Assembly: GCA_029718625.1 (NCBI GenBank)
Contig: CM056389.1
Span: 23,469,381 to 23,533,380 of the forward strand
DNA: 64,000 bases
Reading direction: 5' to 3'
DNA from: Synaphobranchus kaupii
Lineage: Eukaryota > Chordata > Actinopteri > Anguilliformes > Synaphobranchidae
The notes under the pieces were generated by a model. The model was not told the DNA's origin. It saw nothing but the letters and a program-made list of their open reading frames with translations, and did no database searches. Below, piece after piece: positions 43,624 to 55,357 of the stretch (position 1 is its first letter; each line of letters begins with the position of its first letter). The position numbers and the translations under genes are program-made.

Positions 43624-44559
43624 TTACTGTAGCTGGGTTACTTTCGAATGAAGTATCTGCACAATCTTGGTCTTTAGTTCCTTGGTCTGCAGGGCATATA
43701 CGATGGGGTTGATGTTGGCCGGAACGATGTGAAAGATAATAAACGCCGTCATCCGGTACCTGATGTGGATCTGGAGACGATGTGTAATGATGAAGACGAA
43801 GCCAGTCCAGAGCATGATCATGTAGAGGAGCAAGTGGGTGGCGCAGGTCTGCAGGGCCTTTCTGTTCAGCTTCTTGTTCTTTTTGGAGACACAGCTGACC
43901 AGAATCCTGAAATACGTGAAGGCCACGCTGCCCATAGAAAAGCTAAAAAGGACGATAGTGATCGTTAAACCGTAGATGTTGTTGATGCTCACATCCTGGC
44001 AGGAGAGCTTGAACAGGGATGGGTTGTCACAGAAGCCACTCAAAATGACGGAGCGGCAGCGAGTTAGCCGGACGCTGAGGCCCACAAAGATGGATACCGG
44101 CATTATAGACAAACTCCAGGCAGCTACAGTCAGCTTAGCCACCATGGTGGGGCTCATGATGGAGGCGTACCTGAGAGGGTGACATATAGCCACATACCTG
44201 TCGAAAGCCATGATCATCATCACCGTGTGGCACGATGTCCCATAGATGTGGCTAAAGAAGGCCTGGGTGACGCACCAGTTGTAGCTGATGGACTTTTCGG
44301 TGGAGACCACATCCAACATCAGCCGGGGCAGAAGCACTGTGTTCCCCAGGACGTCGTTGAAGGACAGGTTGAAGAGCAGCAGGTACATTGGCTGCTGCAG
44401 GCTCCTGTCCGTCATAATAAGCAGCATGACCCCTATGTTGGTGGTCAGGATCATCAGGTAGATGACCAACACGAGCACAAACACTGGGTAAATGAAACGA
44501 TGGGGGATATCAATGCCCTCGATCAGCAGGATGGGACTGTTGTAGGTCACATTATTCAT
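43624..44559 (-). CDS. Fish odorant receptor (olfactory GPCR), copy 2
   Basis: This 311-residue seven-transmembrane receptor is intact. It shares all motifs of copy 1: N-terminal NVT, PMYLLL, MAFDRYVAICHPLRY, KALQTCATHL and NPIVYAL. It differs at 32 of 311 residues. Differences group in TM5 (seven between 199 and 207), TM4 (five between 146 and 158), the TM6 outer half (253, 255, 256, 259) and the first extracellular loop/TM3 start (87, 94, 97, 98, 103). The stretches 104-145 and 159-198 are identical. That pattern suggests a shared G-protein interface and a changed ligand pocket. The start Met is the first in the frame and fits the splice acceptor 24 bp upstream. Confidence 0.93.
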   Translation of the reverse strand: MNNVTYNSPILLIEGIDIPHRFIYPVFVLVLVIYLMILTTNIGVMLLIMTDRSLQQPMYLLLFNLSFNDVLGNTVLLPRLMLDVVSTEKSISYNWCVTQAFFSHIYGTSCHTVMMIMAFDRYVAICHPLRYASIMSPTMVAKLTVAAWSLSIMPVSIFVGLSVRLTRCRSVILSGFCDNPSLFKLSCQDVSINNIYGLTITIVLFSFSMGSVAFTYFRILVSCVSKKNKKLNRKALQTCATHLLLYMIMLWTGFVFIITHRLQIHIRYRMTAFIIFHIVPANINPIVYALQTKELKTKIVQILHSKVTQLQ

Positions 44560-44579
44560 CCTGGTTTTCCTGGGAAATT

Positions 44580-45263
44580 CTGTCAGAATGGAAAAGAGAA
44601 AAGCAAAAAATATATTGTTTCATGGCATGAAGTTATAATTATTAAGTATATTTTACAAGTTGTGTAAAAATGTAAAATATATATATATGAATCTATTATT
44701 ACTGGTTTAAAATACATAATTTCATTCCAATATTGTAGCATGCATTTTGGAATGTCATCCAGCATTAAAATCATTTATGCATCCAACTTATATTTTAAAT
44801 ACACCTGCCTTTTATATGCCATGACAGTGGGTGTGGGAAAGCCATGAAAATAATATTTTGATGAAAATCTGCCATGATTCAATGACAAAGCAAACCAGAT
44901 AAAAATGAATGGATATAAAGTTGTAATTTGAAAAAAGCATGACTGGAGTATTTTCCACATTAATGCAAATAAACACAATATACAGCTATGTAATGTGTTC
45001 TAGTGGCAGCAACTCCACTGAGTCTAGCACATTGTGCAGGCTAGGCTTAGTTTCTTAAAACCACAAGAAATTCACATTTGCAATCAGAGAAATCCCATTA
45101 TAGCTACAATGACATACAATCTCTTGTTCTCCAGTCTTCTAGAATGGTCTGTATTGTTAGCAATGCTCACACAGTATCGTCTAGTAGATGCTCCTGACTC
45201 CAAACAAAGTAACTGCACCATATTCTTGGCTGTACTCTGAATGTTGTAAAGGCTAGGTCTTAC
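44580..45263 (-). other. Predicted 5' UTR intron of olfactory receptor 2
   Basis: Donor GACAG|GTAAGACC at 45264/45263 and acceptor GACAG|AATTTCCC at 44580/44579 delimit 684 bp. Both sites are the same as in copy 1. No transcript evidence is available from sequence alone. Confidence 0.6.
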
Positions 45264-45360
45264 CTGTCTCAGGTTTAAGGCTGGCAGTCCTCTCTTCCTC
45301 GTGGGCTTTCAGGCTTTATCCTGCCGTCCCCACTTTGTCCTGTCACTCATTTTGGAGGCA
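45264..45360 (-). promoter_or_regulatory. Predicted non-coding first exon and promoter region of receptor 2
   Basis: The sequence upstream of the donor is almost identical to 21707-21800. Conservation continues to about 45715, where an insertion point separates the two copies. The 5' end of the exon is unknown. Confidence 0.45.
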
Positions 45361-45724
45361 GGAGAGGACCGCCCCCAGACTCAGTGATGATGTAATGCGC
45401 TGAAAGACGGGTCACAGATGCTGCAGCTGTTGACATGTTACTGCAGTGTTACATGCAGCCTAGGGAAACAGGCCCACAGGTGCAGCCTCCCTGTGAGATA
45501 TATTATTACTGTAATATTGTAGCATTTCTCTTCTTTTGTATAAATATAATTTTAATGTAAAACACATACTCGCCTGGATCAAATCTGCCATGAATGTTTC
45601 TTTTTATTCTTCAGAACCATTCTACAGTGAGCACCATAATTCATTGGACAGTGACACATTTTTTGTTATTTTGGTCCTGTACTCTACTCTAGGGTAGCTG
45701 CGCCTAATCTCGCCACCAGATCCC

Positions 45725-46597
45725 AAACTCGCCTTTCTGCTAGAGGCGCTATTTCCGTATCCATCGTGTTACTCCACAATCAACACCATTCAAAAACGTA
45801 AGCTTTTTCTGAAGCAGAAACATTTAACTGTATAATCTGTGAATTTCATGAAGATTTACTTACTTTTGATGTCATGAAGTTTATATAAATCTCTAGATCA
45901 CGTTGATCTTAAGGTTAATCATTAGAATTCTATTGGCGATAGAAATTTAATACGAGGCGACACGAACAATGTTTGCGGTGTTCTGTCTCCTCAGAAAACT
46001 AAATGTCTTTCATTCATTTGAGAAGCTGTCAAAAAGCTGAGCAACATTACGGAAGCTGAAATAGACTATAACGAACTAATGAGTAAACTATTGGTTTAAG
46101 TTAATTCAGAAAGTACATTAAAATAGGATAATGTCTACTTGCTGAATCTCGCCAGAAGCGCTATTCTATTGTTGGGTCATGATGACTTTATGTTGTTGCC
46201 ATGTAATTTTACAAATTGTGAGAATTTACAAATCATAAAGTAATAAATGGAATATAATAATTTTCTTACCATCCAAATAAATAAATACTCTCCATTACAT
46301 TATAGGCATTTAGCAGACGCTGTTATCCAGAGCGACTTACACAACTTCTTATTACATTTATCCATTTATACAGCTGGATATATACTTAAGCAATTCAGGA
46401 TAAGTACCTTGCTCAAGGGTACAATGGCAGTGTCCTACCTGGGAATCGAACCGGCAACCTTTCAGTTACAAGACCAGTTCCTTAACCATTAAACTACACT
46501 GCCACCCTATAAACACATAGGGTGAAGTCAGCAAAAGTGGTACTTCAGGTAAAATAGAAAAAAATAAATAAATACAATTCTAGGTATTATTCTATTA
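45725..46597. other. 870-bp block present only in duplicon copy 2
   Basis: Copy 1 passes from GATCCCACC straight to TTATTCTAGGTACTC, while copy 2 has about 870 bp in between. The left part (45725-46290) is unrecognised AT-rich sequence and the right part contains a SINE. It could be an insertion in copy 2 or a deletion from copy 1. Confidence 0.6.
46293..46506 (-). mobile_element. tRNA-derived SINE, second copy
   Basis: It is the same family as 11857-12096, on the minus strand. Box B appears as its complement GGAATCGAACC (46442-46452), and the tail complement GGCATTTAGCAGACGC with CATTACATTA lies at 46293-46320. The tail has only two TGTAA-like repeats. The ORF 46247-46492 is a shadow of the SINE. 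Confidence 0.88.
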
Positions 46598-47032
46598 TTC
46601 TAGGTACTCTTTAATAACCACTTAATAATAACCAATCTGGCTTTCAGTTATTGTGACAGGAGTACTTGATATGATAGTTTTTATGGGTTTGAGGTAACAA
46701 TTGTGGGCAGGGTTAAACCTTCAGCACAGGTTCGTTTGAAGATGCACATGAGAAGCCCTCTGACATATGATCTGTCACTTAAAAATAAAGTTACTAAACT
46801 CAGATTTATTAACATACAACACTGTATTATAATGTAATTCATGTGAAAACTGCATTTAAAACTGCATTTAAAAAGTAGGTCATTTGTTTTTAATGAAGAG
46901 TGAAAGACTTACTTTCAAGAATGTTTTTAAAACATGGATTAATGAATTAATTCAGTACCGGGTTTGTCTATAGTGTCCACAAATTTGGTATTGAATTAAG
47001 TCATGTTTTGATACAAAAACTTGTGGTATGTG

Positions 47033-47441
47033 AATATCTTTAAATTGGAAAAGGCAACCATCCTAAATCCTCAGTAATTAACAGAAGATGAGCTTGTTAA
47101 AAAATTACAAGAACAACAAACTTTATTTGAACAGAACATTGTGATAGAAAATAATGCAAAGAAGAGGGAGGCAGAGGAAAAAAGGAAGGAGTCTGTTGAA
47201 AAGAAAAAGAGAAAATTGGAAGAACCAAAGAAAAAAGCAAAGGCAAAGAAAAGCAGCCCAGCACACCATATGCCAAGAGCAGGGATAGATGACTGCATCT
47301 GTGGCGAATGTTGCCTCCTCTGGACTGCAGAAACCCCATTGTGGAGTGGACCCAATGTGAAGGGTATGGCGTGTGGTTTCATACCACATGTGTGCAGTGG
47401 GACCCCAAGCAATCAACCGTTTTCTGCAATTTCTGCAAATA
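47033..47441 (+). pseudogene. PHD-like zinc-finger C-terminus (copy 2)
   Basis: This is the duplicate of 22611-23040. Here the charged coil and basic linker are in frame from 47141 (MIENNAKKREAEEKRKES to KKRKLEEPKKKAKAKK). A 10-bp deletion just after ICGECCL (near 47312) throws the rest of the finger out of frame, so the WFH-type half is read in another frame. Copy 1 shows the opposite: coil broken, finger intact. Neither copy encodes a full protein, and no upstream transposase domain is present. Confidence 0.6.
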
Positions 47442-48039
47442 ATGATCACTGCCATACCCCCCCCAACATTCAGTATTAGTTCAATTAGCGTTACAGGTCA
47501 TTCTCTTTTATTCTGGTTTTATCTTGTATTAATATCTGCAACAGATTGTAACAGATATGCAACGTTTATTCAATAACAATTACTAATTAATAAATAATAA
47601 AATTATTAAATAATGTATTGTCTCTTTTGTTGGAAATGCATAATTTTGAAGTGCACAACCAAGATTTTCCCCATTAATATTTTTATACTGTTGAACAAAC
47701 ATGGTGACCACCTAGCATTTTATGCTATACTGTGAACAGCGGTGCAATACGAAAAACAAAATACATGTGCATGCACCAAATGTACTTCGAAAGCGGCGCA
47801 CTTACTGTGACCCATCATGCACATTTCACATGCTTCTTTCATGTACCTAACATTACCTTGCTAGCTTGGCGACTAGACCAGAAGACTAGCATCAGTCTTT
47901 TCATATATAAAACTCATTAAACTTCACGGAAATATTGTATATAATAATATATTATTATATACAATATTATATATAATTATACAATTATATTATATATAAT
48001 AATATTGAGTTATTATAAAATATAATAAAATAATCGCAC

Positions 48040-49757
48040 GCCAGATTATTTTCGGGTCGCTTTTATTTCTCCCCTTTTCAGTCTCCTCTGTATTACTCTC
48101 CGGCTTTGAGAGTAGGAGCTGTTTTTTCTTTCGCTGTTTTTTCTCCCTTATTCACGGATTCTGTCCACTTTATTGGTGTTCTTAGTTGAACATTTAAAGA
48201 ATCCCTTTAGTCGCATCTGGACCTCCGAACCATTCGCCTCCCCCTTACAGAACAACCAAGCCATATGGAGGTGCCAGCGACACACATAGCCACTGACCAG
48301 GACGGGGCTACCCCGCTAACTGTATTGAGTGCTCATGAGGAGGGTCTTCGGGCTCTCCAGACTCAGCAGCAGAACCTGTCGGTTCAGCAAGGCTAATTAA
48401 TGACCCAGCTTTGGGTACAGGAGGGTTGGTTCCGCAAAATGGCAGAGAGTGTTCGCCAACTTTCCCTTGCCACTACAACACCCAGTGCACAAGCATCCGC
48501 CCCCGAGAGTACCCCTCCCCTTCCGCCCATCCAAATCACACGGAAGGAGCCCAAACTCCAAATGCCTCTCTGCTACGACAGGCAGTCAGGGAAGTGCAGG
48601 GCTTTTTTAACGTAATGCCTTATCTTTTTTAAGGCTCAGCACTTGCATTTTGACACACAAAATTCCCGGGTAGCCCTTATTCTCTTCACTTCTCACTGGT
48701 ACCGGTCTCGACTGGGCTAGTCCCTTGATTCGGGCTAATAGCCCTATTATGAATAATGCGGAGAAACTGATGGACAAGATGGAGTTAGTCTTTGATCATG
48801 ATGTCTCTGGGCAAGAGTCCGCCATGCGACTAACCCATCTCGTTACCCCTCCAGGGTAACGATACCGTAGCAGGTTTTTCCATTGGGTTCCGAGCACTGG
48901 CCGGGGAGACAGGGTGGTCTGAGGGTCCATTAATTTAGCTATTTATTAACACGCTGTCAGACCCTATTAAAGATGCCCTGCTGCTACATTTAATGCCCGG
49001 GTGTCCACAGCGGTGCGCATCGATAACCGTATCAGGGAACGAGAGCGAGAGAAAGAGAGAGGTAACAGAGGAATTCGGGCTACCCGCTATTTCTCTTCTC
49101 CTCCGGCAGCATTTCCAGTTGTCCCTCCCTCCCATGACCCCATTAATCAGGAGGAGCCTATGCAGGTCAACGGCACTTCTCTGCGCGAACCTCGGCAGTC
49201 TAGCTCCCAGGTAGAGTGGTGCCGTTAATGCAGGCGCAAGGGGCATTTAAAAGACCAATGTCCCAAGCTACAGGGAAAAGGGGGGTCTCGCTAGGGGGAC
49301 CGGTGTCCTTAGCGAGACATCATAATCCTGTGCCTCGGACTATAATGCATGTTCAACTGCTCTGGAATCAGCGATCGACTAATGTCACCACTTTTATCGA
49401 TTCCGGAGCAGGTGAGTGCTTTATGGATACCAAATGGGCTGAGGAACATACGGTTCCTATCCACCGCCTCGGGTGGCCCCACCTAGTCACGTCTCTCGAC
49501 GGCCGCCCATTAGGCACTGGCACTATTAAAGAGATCTCTGGCTCTTTAACCATGCGCGTTTCACTAAAGGGTCATTCGGAGCTGATTCAGTTCCTTTTAG
49601 TCGATTCTCCAGCCTACCCCCTAGTTTTAGGACATTCCTGGCTGGTTTGACACAGCCCGTTTATTGATTGGGGCAATAACGATGCTGTTATTCTTCAATG
49701 GGGGCCTCAATGTGTTTCACACAGTCAGCTAATTGCGCCTCTCGTGTCAATGGAGTG
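48040..49757 (+). pseudogene. Sushi-like gypsy remnant: leader, gag and protease (copy 2)
   Basis: This copy aligns with 23641-25280. The gag start is at 48265. A stop replaces Gln within the glutamine-rich region near 48395, and further shifts follow near 48612 and 48840. The capsid motifs (LRLSP-type shadows aside) can still be traced. The protease part is better preserved than in copy 1: one frame (49216-49650) has TTFIDSGAGECFMDTKWAE, a complete middle, and YPLVLGHSWLV. Sequence is lost beyond 49757, where the minus-strand gypsy LTR begins. Confidence 0.8.
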
Positions 49758-50138
49758 TGTTATGCCCAGCCGGAAAACAGGACATAAACAAAATGGAGAC
49801 CACACAGGACATACGTTTAACAATAGTTTATTTATAAATACGTGTAAAGTGGATGTAGAAAAAGGGTCAGCATAAGCTCCCCATCTCGCAACTCCTTGCG
49901 AGCGGGGCCTTTGCCGTAGGCTGTGTGTGAGAGGGAAGCAGCCCCAATGGTGTGTGGGAGCAGCTTCTTTATCCAAGCTTCACAGGTGGCGTCGGTTTCC
50001 CAATCAGGTAATTGTACACTCACCTGACAGAGAACCGATGCCCCTCCCTACATCATAGAGAGAACCAAGAGGGAGAGAGAAAGAAACACACAGACACAAA
50101 CACCCTGAGGGACAGGGAATAAGGGGGCGGGCGCAACA
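49758..50138 (-). mobile_element. 3' LTR of a second gypsy family
   Basis: On the minus strand this 381-bp LTR runs from TGTTGCGCCCGCCCCC (50138) to CGGCTGGGCATAACA (49758). Immediately upstream on that strand is a purine-rich tract (TTAGGGGGGAGG, 50150-50139) that fits a polypurine primer. This fixes the element's direction and shows it is the 3' LTR. Confidence 0.85.
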
Positions 50139-51034
50139 CCTCCCCCCTAAAGCGAAGCCTCCACGGCTTCAAGAGCTCCGCCGGCGGGCACATAAAACAG
50201 TCACCCATACACCAAAAAACATTACACCAAAGCACAAGGAGCACACTCCTATCCATTAAAGAATGTCAGATGTCACAGTTACCACTCTATTGTATCTTGT
50301 GGCTCCACCGGCCCGTCCCGGGCCCCCCGTTCAACACCAACCCATCTCGGGCCCTGAGAGGAAGTCAGCGACGACAAGGAGACCCGGTCTGGACCGGCTT
50401 CAACACCACCTAGAACACAAAACTTGGTAACAGAAAGCAGCGCCATACAATTAGGCAGGGACAACCGTGCTTCACATACTTACCTTATACAATAAACTTA
50501 TTTAGAAATATTCCAATAACGATAGTCACCAATAGTACTCAACTCTGCTAGTCAGGACACAATAATGTACACTGTAGGACACACTAACTTACCTAATACC
50601 ATGGCTCATGGAATACAACCCAGTGTAGTAACTGATACCCCACAGAGCAATAACCTGACCCACTAGATACCAGCACTTAAAGGCATAGGCGCCCGGGAGA
50701 GCGCGTCCGCAATATGCCGAATCTGGAGCGAGTAGCCCTGCAAAAATAAACTCCAGCGCATTAACCTCTGATTCGCGTTCTGCATGTTATTCAAAAATGT
50801 CTTTATGGATTATGGATCTGTGTAGATGACAATCGGCTTCGTCCCCACACCGACATAGACCTCAAAATATTGAAGTGCCCAGATCAACGCCAGTGCCTCC
50901 TTCTCTATGACTGAATAATTAAGTTGGTACACATTGAACTTCCTAGAAAAGAAAGATACTGGACGCTCAATATCACTCAATATCACTTTCCCCCTCCTGA
51001 AACAATACAGCGCCAGCCCCCACACCACTAGCAA
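50139..51034 (-). pseudogene. Gypsy pol remnant: RNase H, then 3' sequence
   Basis: At 51034-50810 the frame reads PVSFFSRKFNVYQLNYSVIE, EKEALALIWALQYFEVYVG and VIYTDP, the RNase H region that removes RNA from the RNA/DNA hybrid in Ty3/gypsy elements. Beyond the stop, NANQRLMRW-type sequence and an ALSRAP-type end can be followed to about 50690 with breaks. Integrase is missing: the remaining 550 bp lead straight to the polypurine tract. The 5' side of the element is gone at 51034. This is a separate gypsy family from the Sushi-like gags. Confidence 0.75.
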
Positions 51035-51791
51035 ATAGCAAATGTGTTTTTACAGTTTAGCACTGAATATTTCAACTTCAAAGTACTGGAGCAAGCCAGA
51101 ATTCCTTACACTAGTGCACTGATGTATAGAATTTGTGTATAGAATTTGGTAAAGATATCTACAGGCTTTCCTTATCCATTGGTAATTTTTCCAAAACTGT
51201 GCCCAGTGTCCCAATATTTATCCGAACCTCTCCAAATATAAAACATGTGCATATCTTTCTGTCTAGGCATGTCAATCATCAGAAAACTTTATTTTTCTTT
51301 TAAAACATTTTTTGTAATACAGAATGTGAAGAAAATTAACCTACACATGTTTTGTGTTTATGTGTATGAGGGTATTCTCTTACAAAGCGTGCCCAAAAGT
51401 GCCCAAATACCTCTCCGAAAAGGATTACTTACCCTAATGTTATCCAACCAATCTGCTTTACATTTAAAATGGCACTGTACTTCAAAGTTAGATTTACCAG
51501 AGCCCCATAAGCCAGCAGAATAACAGGTTTATCTATAACAAGCCTTCAACTTGACTTTTTACAGCAAAAGTAATGAATTATACATCACTATTTGGCAAAC
51601 CTGTCTGTTACCACCTCCTACGACAGAGGTGTCAGGTGGGGGAGGGGTGTCTTCACTGTCCTCCCTGAAAAAGACAGATTCAAGTACATTACTAAGTAGA
51701 ATCACTAAAAAATGAGAACACAAATTATCTCAAAAAGACATATGGCAAGTATTACAATTAAGTGGGAAAAAAATGTATTTTATTAAAAAAA

Positions 51792-51829
<38 letters not shown>

Positions 51830-53499
51830 TTATATATATATACGTATATACATTAAAAAATCTTACATCCACAGTACGTCTGATATTAGCTCCAACATAA
51901 TTAGCAATCGTAGCTAACTAGGATTTATGGATTAGTTTGTCAGCTTGCACGAACTAAATTACATTATTATAATACTGTAATGTCTTGACTGAACCGTGAA
52001 ATAAAGTACTGAGAATGGATGTCGTTTCATGCGTAAATTCAACAACCAGCCCTTGTGTTGGTTGCTGCACAAAGAAACTGCGAATGAACGCTAGAAAACA
52101 AAGAGCAGGCGCTCCTTACCAGCCTGTGACGCCATAGAAGCTAACTAGCGAACTCCTGCGAGAATCCATTTATCACCAAACTAAAAATACTCTAGATAAT
52201 AGCGCTCCATACTGTTGATAATTATGATGATAATAATAACAATAATAATAATAATAATTTGTATTATATATTTTTAAAAACACTTACATGTCCAGGCACG
52301 GGTCCATGCCAGAGTCATTGCTCTGCCAGAACACAGACTTCTTCGCCTCTGGGACACTTCTTCACCTCCAAAACCTGAGCAACCGTGAAATAAGCGCTCT
52401 TCTTTCCACCGTTGATTGCCACGTTCGCGTATAAATGTATAAAATAATTGTAAACTTTGAAGCAGCAAAGACATCACCAGCGCAATTGCATCATACAGCT
52501 GCCCGTGTCTGCGTACAGAGAAAGACTGGTCTGTGACGTTTTTTCAGCTCACAAAAAAAGCTACACATTGCTAAATACATCGGGATAGACTGAAAACGTA
52601 ATTGTAACAGCAATCCAGCCCATCCCTTCCAGGATAAACTCAGTCAAAATGGCCACAGGCGTCATCTGATGCTGTCGACAGTCAGGAGCGCACAGCCGAT
52701 TGCCCTATGGGCTGTCTTTACGCGTGGATACAGCGCCGTTCACAGTCGCTTGAATATGACATGTTTTACTTCGTTTGAAGGGCAGGAACCCCCGTAGAAG
52801 ATAATCTACGTGTTTTACGTTAGATCATTCCTGTAGCAGTCTAGTAATGCTTTTACGCAACGGTAGTAACGTAGTACAAACGCAAAAGCGAAGGGTACGC
52901 ACTGTGGAAATTGAGACTTTCCTGGATAATGGATAAATGGGTTACGAAAAAACGTTGAGGATTCTTCAGAAAAGGGTTATAACTGCATAACCAGGTATCG
53001 TATTTGGTTGCTTAAACATGTTTATCAAGAGAATTTGTAGAAAATAAAATGTATTTATACAAAACCGGAAGTATATCGGTTGTATGCATACTGAAGTGAG
53101 CACGGGAAAAAAACACCTAATGTTTATTTATACAACTTTTCAATAATATACAATTGTTCCTGAATCGGATCTTGATTTTTTAGCGTGTTGAAATGGTACC
53201 AAGAGCTTTTGTGATACGCATTTTATTGCCTGTGACTGGCGAGGTGAAGGCTGTAAACAAATAAAAAAAGTGGGTTGGGCTATTAGCACCCTGCTGCTTT
53301 ATGGCTCTGTAGTGTAACCTGAGAGCTGATAAGCATATAAACGAATGTGTTCGCAGGCTGTGACTGTTTTTAACAATTTTGCGTCGAAAGTTCCGTGTTT
53401 TATTAACGTTATAATTTAGAATTTAAGAGAAATATGAACACTATAAAAAATTGGGGCGCATGCGTCCCACCACTAGGGGGCCAAAGCCTATAGAGTTAA
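51035..53499 (-). mobile_element. Second piggyBac-type derivative, left end lost
   Basis: The right end (reverse complement TTAACTCTATAGGCTTTGGC, then CCCCTAGTGG) matches the style of the element at 33512-36723 and ends in TTAA at 53496-53499. Internal stretches also match: CCAGAGCCCCATAAGCCAG at 51500 against 34150, and ACCACCTCCTACGACAG at 51610 against 34275. A degraded first exon with KSAYFTVAQVLE and SVFWQSND, ending at the same ATG|TAAG-type donor, lies at about 52288-52420 with a frameshift. Contained simple repeats are (TA/CA)n at 51791-51850 and (ATA)n at 52227-52260. The left TTAA end is not found. Confidence 0.6.
51791..51850. repeat. TA/CA microsatellite
   Basis: A run of TA dinucleotides passes into CA dinucleotides and back to TA. 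It lies inside the second piggyBac-type derivative. Confidence 0.9.
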
Positions 53500-53519
53500 G
53501 ATGAATGAGTACTTGTGTG

Positions 53520-54187
53520 TCTGTTAGGATCCTGTAATTTGTCTGTCTGTTTATTCTGTATTATTATTTTTCCTGATTTCTTTCACCCTCGCGATTGTCA
53601 GTCCGCGTCCCATGTTCCTCAGATTCCACTCCCTGTCTTTGTCATTGCACTATTCGGTGATTTTGGGAACATTCTGGTTTCCTCTGTATTTCGTATCTTG
53701 CTTTCTTCCTTCTGGCTTTATTAATATTTGTATATAATACTAATGTACTAATCATACTAACTGTTAGATTAGATTTAATACTAACCTGCTAACAAACTAA
53801 CGTGTATATAATACTAACCAGCTAACCTACTAACATTAGGGTTTTAGAGTTCGCTAATAACATTACTAATTACTAATTCATCTTGAGTTTCTACCTGCAG
53901 CTGTCATTTCCCTCCTCGTTATCCTATCCCTGTATCTATCTGATTTTGCATTCTCTGCACGTGTGTCTACTTTCGCCTTCCTCCCCTCCGAGCTGTGCAC
54001 TTGTCTACCTGCTAACCCCAGGCCGTTTGTTATCATTGTGTCCATGTGTATTCCAGTCCGTGTCTTACGTTTCCCCCGTTATTGTATTATTGGTCCCTGT
54101 TAACCCTCATTGTTCTCACCTGTGTACTCTCCCATTTCCCCTCCTCTTCACACCTGATTCCTTTTGTGTAATCTTCTCCCTGTGTAT
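53520..54187 (+). mobile_element. LTR-like fragment interrupted by a piggyBac end
   Basis: It starts TGTTAGGATCCTGTAATTTG and is pyrimidine-rich to the end (CTCTCCCATTTCCCCTCCTC), as fish gypsy LTRs are. It stops at TGTGTATTTAA, a TATA-like site where a piggyBac end begins. No matching other half is seen after 54400. The ORFs 53515-53724 and 53883-54191 are compositional. Confidence 0.5.
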
Positions 54188-54400
54188 TTAACCTCTTCCT
54201 ACCAAGGGCAAAATATACCAATTTTCGCCTGTTTTCACTAGTGACCAACAAAGCTGTTTATCTAAAAAACTGTAGAGATTTACAATAACTTTCAGGGAAC
54301 GTTCTGGGAACCAAAAATGATTTGCTGTGCATCTAGCACCGAAGGGTCACAACACAAATCAATTTGAAGGGATAAAGCATAAAACTCAGTCTTCAAGGAG
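54188..54400. mobile_element. Isolated piggyBac-type left end
   Basis: TTAACCTCTTCCTACCAAGG with GGCAAAATAT and CCTGTTTTCACTAGTGACCA repeats the left end of 33512-36723. Similarity fades near 54270-54400 and no right end follows. It may belong with the right end at 53496 after rearrangement. Confidence 0.6.
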
Positions 54401-55357
54401 TTTCTCCTTCTCCTGAGGATATAAGAACACAAAATGATTACCCAAATCCCTTGGGTCCCCACTGGCTGTAGGCTTCGGCCTGTCCCCCCCCCCCCCCCCC
54501 CCCCCCCTCCTTCCTTCCTTCTCCGATTTCACAGAATGAGCCTTTTACACCTGCTCCCCCAGGGACATAACTGCCAACACATGGCAAGGAGAGGAAGAGA
54601 GAAGAAAGAGAGCGATTACCATTGCTTAGCGGTAATAAAATACCTGTGTCTAAAAATTAAACACCTGTTATCTTTGTAATGCACCATTTGAAGTTGGATC
54701 AGTAGTTAGGACTCTTGAGGTTTCAATCCTAATCCAAACTTGTGTGTTTAAGAAGGAAAATTAATTATTGAATGTTTTCTGTAGCAACTTACACACTTTG
54801 CTTTTCTATATACAAGTATACAGCTGGATATTTACTGAAGAGATCTAGGTTGAGTACCTTGCTGAAGGGGACAACAGCATTGCCCCACTACCTGGGAATC
54901 AAACCTGCAATGTCTAGGCCTCTTCACAGTGCACTGTAGTTAGCCTGGGCTAGCTCATCCTGTGTTCACACAAGCATTTATTAACCCTGGGCAAAGCGTT
55001 AGCCCTGGGTCGAGGATTGACACTTTGTACTCCTAAGCCATGTCCGTTAGACACTATTTCATTGGACAGTGAAAATTCAACGCATTGCCACCATGGTTGC
55101 TGCTGACCCCATTTCACACTGGCAATTTTGCCAACGTGTTTGGGGAGAGTTCTGGGGCTAACCCCCGAAAAGATGGTGCTAACCCTGCCCCCTCGCAATG
55201 ATATGTACATCCATGACAGTGCTAAGGTGTTCCTGAGGAAGTAGACTGCCCTGCCCTGAATTTTAGGCTGTAAGGTCTAGAGCTCCTGAGAGCAAGTAAG
55301 ACATTCTGAAAGGAGAAATGCTAATCTCATCATTATGGTTAATTTGGAGAGGGGATA
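54401..55357. other. Gene-free stretch with a partial SINE (54815-54945)
   Basis: At 54815-54945, ACAGCTGGATATTTACTG, GGTTGAGTACCTTGCTGAAG and CTGGGAATCAAACCTGCAA are the complement of the head half of the SINE family, with box B altered. At 54990-55200 repeated GCTAACCC/AACCCTG-type motifs suggest a small DNA element that I cannot name. Confidence 0.5.
54483..54521. repeat. Long poly-C run followed by CCTT repeats
   Basis: A run of more than twenty C residues precedes CCTTCCTTCCTT. The exact length is unlikely to be reliable. The ORF 54434-54679 spans it and is not a gene. Confidence 0.85.

Larger units (their letters stand above)
41785..49757. repeat. Segmental duplication, copy 2
   Basis: This is the partner of 19232-25280, in the same order and orientation. 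It extends farther left (41785-41880), where it matches 9080-9170. It contains two insertions absent from copy 1, the solo LTR 41996-42819 and the block of about 45725-46597. Its right end is cut by the gypsy element at 49758. Confidence 0.9.

Noticed and set aside
53883..54191. 102-residue ORF rich in Leu, Ser and Pro
   Set aside because: It is a translation of pyrimidine-rich LTR-like sequence.
54434..54679. ORF crossing the poly-C run
   Set aside because: The frame depends on a homopolymer of uncertain length and has no family motif.
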